Position numbers and translations under genes: made by a program
From: a bacterium
Lineage (GTDB): Bacteria > Babelota > Babeliae > Babelales > RVW-14
Assembly: GCA_023249895.1 (NCBI GenBank)
Contig: JAHFBS010000017.1
Coordinates: 1 to 10,644, forward strand
DNA length: 10,644 nucleotides
Reading direction: 5' to 3'
The notes under the pieces: generated by a model
Seen by the model: the letters and a program-made list of their open reading frames with translations, nothing else
Database searches by the model: none
What the model was told of the DNA's origin: nothing
Shown: in pieces, positions 6,117 through 10,644 of the stretch
Layout of the letters: every line of letters starts with the position of its first letter
Position numbering within the stretch: position 1 is the first letter of the stretch

Positions 6117-6145
6117 AGTATACTGGAAGGGTTTTTCTATGTCAG
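6117..6145 (-). promoter_or_regulatory. sigma70-like promoter for mutY-pgeF-RING operon
   Basis: On the minus strand, CTGACA (6140-6145) and TATACT (6117-6122) are separated by exactly 17 nt; each hexamer differs from the consensus at one base. The predicted transcript starts near 6110, leaving a leader of about 18 nt before the mutY ATG, and no Shine-Dalgarno is seen in it. The -35 overlaps the tsaC start codon. The octamer AGTATACT is its own reverse complement, but no matching -35 is seen for tsaC. Confidence 0.55.
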
Positions 6146-6792
6146 CACGTCATAATGCAAAGATTTTATGGTGGTCCGATGTGCCGACCATAGATCTTTT
6201 GCAGAAGTCACTTGATCAAGGACTTGTTTCTATCACGTCGACCGATACGGTTTTGGGATTCTTGGCACGATTAGATGAAAAATCCCATAAAATAATTGAT
6301 ACCATTAAGGGTTCAAAGCCGGACAAGCCTTATCTTATTTTGATCGATTCTCCGCTTAAACTTTCTGCGTTTGTCGACGTTCAGACGTTAAGCGAACAGG
6401 CAAAATGCATTGTTGCCAAATGTTGGCCCGGCCCCTTGACCATTATTTTTAAAGCGAAAAATAATGTGCCGGCCTGTATGCAATCAAAACAGGGAACGAT
6501 TGCTCTTCGTTGTCCGCGCCATGCAGGATTGTTGAGCATCTTAGCTCACTTTGATGGTTTGTTTTCAACCAGCGCCAACAAAAGTGGTCTGCCGGTGGCA
6601 AAAACGTATCAAGATTTGGATCATGATCTTTTGCACGATGTTGATTATGTGGTGCTTGATCGTGATTTAGCGCCAAGCGATGTGCCATCAACTATCATTG
6701 ATGTTACGTCGTCTGAGGTCAAAGTGATACGGCCAGGGGCTTATCCGGTCGAAAAGTTAGAACGTTTGTGTGGTAAGCGTGCTAACTCTTAA
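6139..6792 (+). CDS. tsaC: L-threonylcarbamoyladenylate synthase (YrdC/Sua5 family)
   Basis: The protein has 217 residues. It makes threonylcarbamoyl-AMP from threonine, bicarbonate and ATP, the first step of the t6A37 modification of ANN-decoding tRNAs. Motifs seen in order: STDTVLG (34-40, where most members have PTETVYG), IKGSKPDKP (56-64), CWPGPLT (95-101), IALRCPRH (121-128), FSTSANKSG (142-150), PSTIIDV (183-189) and IRPGAY (197-202). It has the length of the TsaC/YrdC core with a short tail; the extra Sua5 C-terminal domain is absent. The ATG at 6139 follows GGAAGGG at 6125-6131 by 7 nt. The gene diverges from mutY by 46 nt and converges on ftsZ, with which it shares the bases TTAA at 6789-6792 (each gene's TAA stop). 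Confidence 0.92.
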   Translation: MSARHNAKILWWSDVPTIDLLQKSLDQGLVSITSTDTVLGFLARLDEKSHKIIDTIKGSKPDKPYLILIDSPLKLSAFVDVQTLSEQAKCIVAKCWPGPLTIIFKAKNNVPACMQSKQGTIALRCPRHAGLLSILAHFDGLFSTSANKSGLPVAKTYQDLDHDLLHDVDYVVLDRDLAPSDVPSTIIDVTSSEVKVIRPGAYPVEKLERLCGKRANS

Positions 6793-8087
6793 AGCTCCTG
6801 AATCTCGTTATTACCCGTTTCGGCTTCAGTTGTTTTTTTACGCATGAAGGTTGGCGTATCAAAACTATCCATATCAAACGATTCATCAGGCGTGAGTGAT
6901 GGCGGCTCTATTGTTTGAGGAGTTGCATCACTTGCCGGCTGTGCTTGTTCAGCATAGCTATTTTGTTGTGAGGGTTGTGTTGCTTGTAGTGATGCTTCGG
7001 TTACAACTTCTTGTACAACGGGGAGTGGCTCAGGTTCTGATACAACAGGTGCGGCAACTGTTGGTGCTGTTGCAGCCGCTGCCGGTATAACCGATATGGT
7101 TTGAGCCAGTGCGGCGCGATCGAGTCCTGTTGCAATGACCGTGATGCTTATCTCTTCGCCCATAGTTTCATCAATTACTGAACCAAGAATGATATTGGCG
7201 TCTGCGCTTGCCATTTCATAAATCATCGAAGCGGCCTGATTGATTTCTTGTAATTCAAGATTGCTTGCGCCGGTAATGTTGATAAGAACACCACGAGCTC
7301 CATTGATACTTGCGTTTTCGATGAGTGGTGAGCTAATAGCGCGTACGGCGGCTTGGCGTGCACGATCAATGCCGGAGGCGCGTCCGGTTCCCATAATGGC
7401 AATGCCGGTGTTGGTCATGATGGTTCTGACGTCGGCCAAATCAACGTTGATATGACCAGCTTTGGTTATGATATCTGATATGCCTTTAATTGCTTGTCTC
7501 AAAATGTCATTGGCAAGTGCAAATGCTCCAAGCATTGAAATATTTGGATCTGAAATTTCGATAAGGCGTTGATTAGGTACGACAAGGAGGGTATCGACAG
7601 CTCCTTCTAAATTATTAAGTGCCTCTTCGGCATGTTTTTGTCGTCGTTTACCTTCAAATAAGAATGGTTTTGTAACAACGGCAATAGTTAAAATGCCGAG
7701 CTCTTTTGCTGCGCGTGCAATTACTGGAAGAGCTCCCGATCCCGTGCCTCCGCCCAACCCTGCAGTGAGGAAAAGAATGTCGGTATTAGCCAAGTAGTCC
7801 AAGATAGAATTAAGATCTTCCTCTGCTGCTTGACGCCCGACTTCTGGATTTGATCCTGCTCCGAGTCCCTTAGTTATTTTTTTACCGAGTTGTACTTTGT
7901 GATGTGCTGCTGAATTATTGAGTGCTTGTGCATCGGTATTAGCGGCGATGAACTGCACGTTGGAAAGATCACTCGCCTCAATCATGCTATTAACAGCATT
8001 ACCGCCAGCGCCTCCTATGCCCATCACCTTGAGGCTGATACCGCCTGTACCCGTTGTTGTCTCTTCCTCAACTGCAAATTCAATCAT
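6789..8087 (-). CDS. ftsZ: cell division protein FtsZ
   Basis: The protein has 432 residues. It is the tubulin-like GTPase that forms the division ring. Motifs: GIGGAGGNAVN (23-33), NTDAQAL (50-56), GGGTGSGALP (112-121, the G-box phosphate loop), and the synergy loop NVDLADVRTIM (214-224). A Pro/Ala/Glu/Gln-rich linker runs from about 335 to 405. The conserved tail peptide that binds FtsA, normally like DxPxFLR, appears as DTPTFMRKK (410-418) and is followed by a 14-residue extension. The loop has Ser117 where many bacterial FtsZ have Thr, as in tubulins. The ATG is preceded by AAGGAG about 7 nt upstream. ftsA lies 39 nt upstream, so the cluster order is ftsQ-ftsA-ftsZ. Confidence 0.97.
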   Translation of the reverse strand: MIEFAVEEETTTGTGGISLKVMGIGGAGGNAVNSMIEASDLSNVQFIAANTDAQALNNSAAHHKVQLGKKITKGLGAGSNPEVGRQAAEEDLNSILDYLANTDILFLTAGLGGGTGSGALPVIARAAKELGILTIAVVTKPFLFEGKRRQKHAEEALNNLEGAVDTLLVVPNQRLIEISDPNISMLGAFALANDILRQAIKGISDIITKAGHINVDLADVRTIMTNTGIAIMGTGRASGIDRARQAAVRAISSPLIENASINGARGVLINITGASNLELQEINQAASMIYEMASADANIILGSVIDETMGEEISITVIATGLDRAALAQTISVIPAAAATAPTVAAPVVSEPEPLPVVQEVVTEASLQATQPSQQNSYAEQAQPASDATPQTIEPPSLTPDESFDMDSFDTPTFMRKKTTEAETGNNEIQEL

Positions 8088-8126
8088 GTTACTCTCCTTA
8101 TTTTCCTTCCTTTTGAGTCATATGAA

Positions 8127-9383
8127 TCAAAAGAGATCATAGACCCATGAACGCATTCTTTTCAAGACACGGGCAAAAACGGCATCACTTGTTGCAGAGA
8201 TATCACCAAAGTTACATCCGCCACTCGCATGGAGGATCAGTCCATAGACGGTTGCATAGATTGGACTCTTAAGAATATCGGGTATGGCATAGGGAACATC
8301 TGCTGCAAGTATTTCTGGTTGGCCGATTCTTACCGCCATGCCAAGCTTTTCGCTGGCTAACTCTTGCATACCTGAAAGGAGCGAGCCTCCTCCTGTTATG
8401 ACCAGTCCTGTCGGCATCAGAGGACGTAATCTGAACTGGTTGATTTCCTCAAGGAACAGATCAAATACCTCTTCGGCTCTGAAATGTATAATTTCAGCAA
8501 GTGAACTGAGTTCAACCGTTTTTGTGCCACCTTCATATCCAAGCGAGATATCAAGATAATTTTTCTTGAGTTCAAGAATTCTATCTTTTGATACCGACCC
8601 GTATAATTTTTTGAGCTCTTCTGCTTTTGAAAATGGAATATGCAAGCCCACGGCAAGATCATTGGTGAAATGATTGCCGGCAATTGGTATAACCTTTGAA
8701 TGTCTGATGCGTGCGTCTTTATAGATAGCAAAATCTGAAGTTCCGCCACCAATATCAAGAATCCCAACGCCCATCTCTTGTTCTGCAGGCGTCAAAACAG
8801 CAGCAGCCGATGCTAATTGTTCAAGGACAATGTCTGAGACACGCAGCCCTGCAAGTTCGCATGATTTAATAATATTTTGAGCTGAGGCTACCGCTCCGGT
8901 GACAATATGTACTTGCGATTCTAGCCGTACGCCATACATACCCAAAGAATCAAAGACGTATTCTTGTCCATCAACACGGAAATATTGAGGAAGTACGTGA
9001 AGAATGTATTGATCTTTAGGTATTGGAATTGCTTTTGCCGCTTCAATGACGCGATCGATGTCGTGTTGTGAGACTTCGCGACTTTTTATGGCAACGACGC
9101 CCGTCGAATTGATTGATTTGATGTGTCCGCCCGAAATTCCTACGCAGGCAGATTCAATACGAGCGCCCGCCATAGCCTGAGCTTCTTGCATCGCAGCTTT
9201 TATTGAATCGACCGTTGCATTAATGTTTACAATAACGCCTTTTTTGAGCCCATGCGATGGATGTTGTCCGATGCCAACGACATCGATGATGCCGCGTGTA
9301 TTTTTTTGAGCAATGACGGCAACGATTTTGGTTGTTCCTATATCAATTGCCGTAATCAGCCCTCCTGATGTTTTTTTATTCAT
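8127..9383 (-). CDS. ftsA: cell division protein FtsA
   Basis: The protein has 418 residues. It is the actin-like ATPase that tethers FtsZ to the membrane and recruits later division proteins. Nucleotide-binding elements are visible: DIGTTK (14-19), DIGGGTSD (210-217) and VITGGGSLLSG (328-338). The FtsA-specific 1C (SHS2) region occupies about 80-160. The C-terminus VFARVLKRMRSWVYDLF is an amphipathic helix and is the expected membrane-targeting sequence. The ATG overlaps the ftsQ stop (ATGA), and GGGGGAAGGG lies inside the end of ftsQ, so translation is coupled. Everything expected of FtsA is present, so confidence is high. Confidence 0.96.
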   Translation of the reverse strand: MNKKTSGGLITAIDIGTTKIVAVIAQKNTRGIIDVVGIGQHPSHGLKKGVIVNINATVDSIKAAMQEAQAMAGARIESACVGISGGHIKSINSTGVVAIKSREVSQHDIDRVIEAAKAIPIPKDQYILHVLPQYFRVDGQEYVFDSLGMYGVRLESQVHIVTGAVASAQNIIKSCELAGLRVSDIVLEQLASAAAVLTPAEQEMGVGILDIGGGTSDFAIYKDARIRHSKVIPIAGNHFTNDLAVGLHIPFSKAEELKKLYGSVSKDRILELKKNYLDISLGYEGGTKTVELSSLAEIIHFRAEEVFDLFLEEINQFRLRPLMPTGLVITGGGSLLSGMQELASEKLGMAVRIGQPEILAADVPYAIPDILKSPIYATVYGLILHASGGCNFGDISATSDAVFARVLKRMRSWVYDLF

Positions 9384-10198
9384 GACCCCTTCCCCCTCTT
9401 TGACGGTTCGTGAAATTTGACGATGACCTGATCTTTTATGCGAAAATCAAAGGCCAATGGAATACCTTTTGAACTCAACATGTTTTTGGTGATAAGCCCC
9501 CGATCACATAAATCCTTAAAAAGCGTGCTGAGTGCGCCAAATTTTCGTTGATTAAAAAAGTTTTTTTCATCAGTGATGATGCGACAATGACAAATAGCTG
9601 TTGTGGGTATTAAGTGAATTTCCCATGGCGCCTTATAAAAAATTTGGTAACTGTGCCATGTTTCCTGTGGAATTGCATGAATAAAATCATAAACCGATCG
9701 ATCAAGCTTGGTGCCAATGAGCTTTTCATTAAGCGTGATGCAGGGTAAGGTTTGTTGATTAAATTCGCTAAATGAGGCGAGGGGAAAGAGGCGTCGCTTA
9801 TTACCAAGAATAAATCGATTATTGATGCGGCAATAAGGCGTGGTTCCGACAAGCTTGCAATGGAGAGTGTCTGGCGCCCGAAATTCATATTCAACCGTCT
9901 TGAGGAGGGGGAACGCATGTTTAAGATCTTTATAGAATTTTTCACGATCAAAGTTAATGAGGCTCTGCTGATGTGTTGTGCGGTGTACAAATTCTTGAAT
10001 TGAACTGCGTGTTGGAGCATCAAAAATTGATTCCAATTCATAAGTTATCGTACGTGGCACAAATAAATTATTGAGCTGGGCAGATGATGTTATTGAAAGT
10101 TTTTTTACCAGTGTAATAGTTAATGGAATGCTACATCCGCCAATAGCGATAATCAGAAGCGAGCGTTTTATGAGCTTACGAATCATTAATTTTTGCAT
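9380..10198 (-). CDS. ftsQ: FtsQ/DivIB-like cell division protein
   Basis: The protein has 272 residues. A basic N-terminus (KLMIRKLIKR) is followed by one membrane helix (about 12-31). The extracytoplasmic part contains a POTRA-like block at about 82-140: INFDREKFYKDLKHAFP, KTVEYEFRAPDTLHCKL, then a glycine-containing turn and RRLFPL. This matches the FtsQ pattern of 'P.V..a.v.r..P.tL.i...e..P' followed by an Arg/Phe turn. Near the end FDFRIKDQVIVKF resembles the FtsQ C-terminal 'lDLRy..gv.v'. It joins the divisome and regulates septal synthesis. Sequence divergence is large, so the call rests on this pattern plus its place before ftsA. The ATG is preceded by GGGGGA 8 nt upstream. No murB or ddl gene precedes it here; an ATPase gene faces the other way. 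Confidence 0.82.
   Translation of the reverse strand: MQKLMIRKLIKRSLLIIAIGGCSIPLTITLVKKLSITSSAQLNNLFVPRTITYELESIFDAPTRSSIQEFVHRTTHQQSLINFDREKFYKDLKHAFPLLKTVEYEFRAPDTLHCKLVGTTPYCRINNRFILGNKRRLFPLASFSEFNQQTLPCITLNEKLIGTKLDRSVYDFIHAIPQETWHSYQIFYKAPWEIHLIPTTAICHCRIITDEKNFFNQRKFGALSTLFKDLCDRGLITKNMLSSKGIPLAFDFRIKDQVIVKFHEPSKRGKGS
9391..9396 (-). promoter_or_regulatory. GGGGGA ribosome binding site of ftsA, inside ftsQ
   Basis: GGGGGA ends 7 nt before the ftsA ATG and belongs to the Arg-Gly-Lys codons at the end of ftsQ. The same core precedes the genes starting at 1992, 2903 and 10198. It can pair with a CCUCC anti-SD by one G-U wobble. Confidence 0.6.
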
Positions 10199-10206
10199 GA
10201 TCTTTT

Positions 10207-10212
10207 TCCCCC
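10207..10212 (-). promoter_or_regulatory. GGGGGA ribosome binding site of ftsQ
   Basis: GGGGG at 10208-10212 followed by A lies 8 nt before the ATG at 10196-10198, supporting MQKLMIRK as the start rather than the Met four codons later. Confidence 0.55.
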
Positions 10213-10242
10213 GGCAGGGTCCTACGCATCATTTACAGCATA

Positions 10243-10272
10243 ATCCTAGAAAAAAAGTCCATCATTCTGCAA
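10243..10272 (-). promoter_or_regulatory. candidate promoter for ftsQ-ftsA-ftsZ
   Basis: On the minus strand, TTGCAG (10267-10272) and TAGGAT (10243-10248) lie 18 nt apart. The match to consensus is moderate. It would start a transcript near 10236 with a leader of about 38 nt that contains the ftsQ ribosome binding site. Confidence 0.3.
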
Positions 10273-10323
10273 TAATCGCGCTAGATCGTTGCCAATGTTG
10301 TGGCCAGAGCGCCGAAACGAGTT

Positions 10324-10354
10324 TTGACTTCAAGATACATTGGGGATCTATGAT
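10324..10354 (+). promoter_or_regulatory. candidate promoter for the PilB/GspE gene
   Basis: TTGACT (10324-10329) and TATGAT (10349-10354) are 19 nt apart, a longer spacer than ideal. It lies in the 248-nt divergent gap between ftsQ and the ATPase gene; I see no RNA gene or terminator in this gap. Confidence 0.25.
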
Positions 10355-10446
10355 AAATAACTATTTTCAAAAAATATTGCTGTGCCGATACCCGTTTGAT
10401 ATCATAAAAATAATCTGTTTTCCCCATCACTAAGGGAGCATCGTCC

Positions 10447-10644
10447 ATGCTCAGAAAGAAACTCGGCGATATTCTTGTTGATCTTAAGGTTATTACCCCT
10501 CAGCAATTGGCTGTGGCAATACAAGTACAGCAACCATCGGGCAAGCTTATTGGTCAAGTGTTACTTGAGCAGGGGTTGGTGACCAAGAATGACATTGCAC
10601 GTGCGCTGGCCAAGCAAGTCGGCATTGCCTTTATTGAAAAAATT
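10447..10644 (+). CDS. PilB/GspE-type ATPase, N-terminal MshEN domain (partial at the right edge)
   Basis: The window holds the first 66 codons. AAGGGAG at 10432-10438 lies 8 nt before the ATG. Two similar 24-residue motifs are seen: residues 5-28 (KLGDILVDLKVITPQQLAV and on to Gln28) and 34-57 (LIGQVLLEQGLVTKNDIAR and on to Gln57), separated by five residues. This is the arrangement of the MshEN domain that precedes type II secretion and type IV pilus assembly ATPases. In MshE this domain binds cyclic di-GMP; here the leading Arg of each motif is Lys5 or Leu34, and the Gly of motif 1 is Lys14, so binding is uncertain. The Walker motifs lie outside the window, so whether this is PilB or GspE, or an MshEN-only protein, cannot be told. 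Confidence 0.82.
   Translation, partial: MLRKKLGDILVDLKVITPQQLAVAIQVQQPSGKLIGQVLLEQGLVTKNDIARALAKQVGIAFIEKI

Noticed and set aside
6789..6792. Possible terminator between tsaC and ftsZ
   Set aside because: The genes overlap by TTAA and I see no GC-rich hairpin with a T-run on either side.
10071..10433. Plus-strand open frame of 120 codons across ftsQ and the intergenic gap
   Set aside because: More than a third lies antisense to ftsQ, no ribosome binding site precedes it, and the composition is not protein-like.
1..10644. CRISPR array, tRNA or rRNA genes
   Set aside because: No regular direct repeats and no tRNA- or rRNA-like sequence noticed on either strand; this was by eye, without a covariance search.

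Overview
The window looks like part of a bacterial genome with a compact, gene-dense layout. The combination seen here points to a host-associated or intracellular bacterium. It has ftsQ-ftsA-ftsZ, a type IV pilus/type II secretion ATPase of the PilB/GspE kind, an Fe-S-less MutY, and a tandem family of secreted RING-finger proteins. My best guess is Candidatus Dependentiae (TM6/Babeliae). This is inference from gene content, not from a marker gene. Presence of FtsZ argues against Chlamydiae.

Region by region. (a) 1-482, plus strand: the 3' end of methionyl-tRNA synthetase (metG), with its C-terminal tRNA-binding OB-fold domain. (b) 469-4533, minus strand: five tandem genes for small exported proteins of one family. 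Each has an N-terminal signal peptide or hydrophobic segment, a shared beta-rich middle region, and a C-terminal RING or RING-derived zinc domain. Four are intact. The fifth, first in transcription order, is interrupted by an in-frame TAG and has kept only half of its RING zinc ligands. (c) 4553-6092, minus strand: pgeF (YfiH/laccase-domain family) overlapping mutY. (d) 6139-6792, plus strand: tsaC (YrdC/Sua5 family), divergent from mutY. (e) 6789-10198, minus strand: the division cluster ftsQ-ftsA-ftsZ, convergent with tsaC and sharing four bases with it. (f) 10199-10446: a divergent intergenic region. (g) 10447-end, plus strand: the 5' end of a PilB/GspE-type ATPase gene.

How it works together. 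On the minus strand, spacing suggests one transcription unit: mutY-pgeF-RING genes. Gaps are short or absent (overlap of 32, then 19, 6, 25, 62 and 9 nt). A good sigma70-like promoter lies just before mutY. The RING proteins would be exported by Sec and, if released into a eukaryotic host, could act as ubiquitin ligases or mimics. The partial PilB/GspE ATPase at the right edge belongs to a machine family that can move periplasmic proteins or pili, but no link to the RING proteins is shown.

The RING array is the most novel part of the window. The rest is ordinary housekeeping with a few variant residues (MutY Glu138, no Fe-S cysteines; FtsZ signature GGGTGSG).
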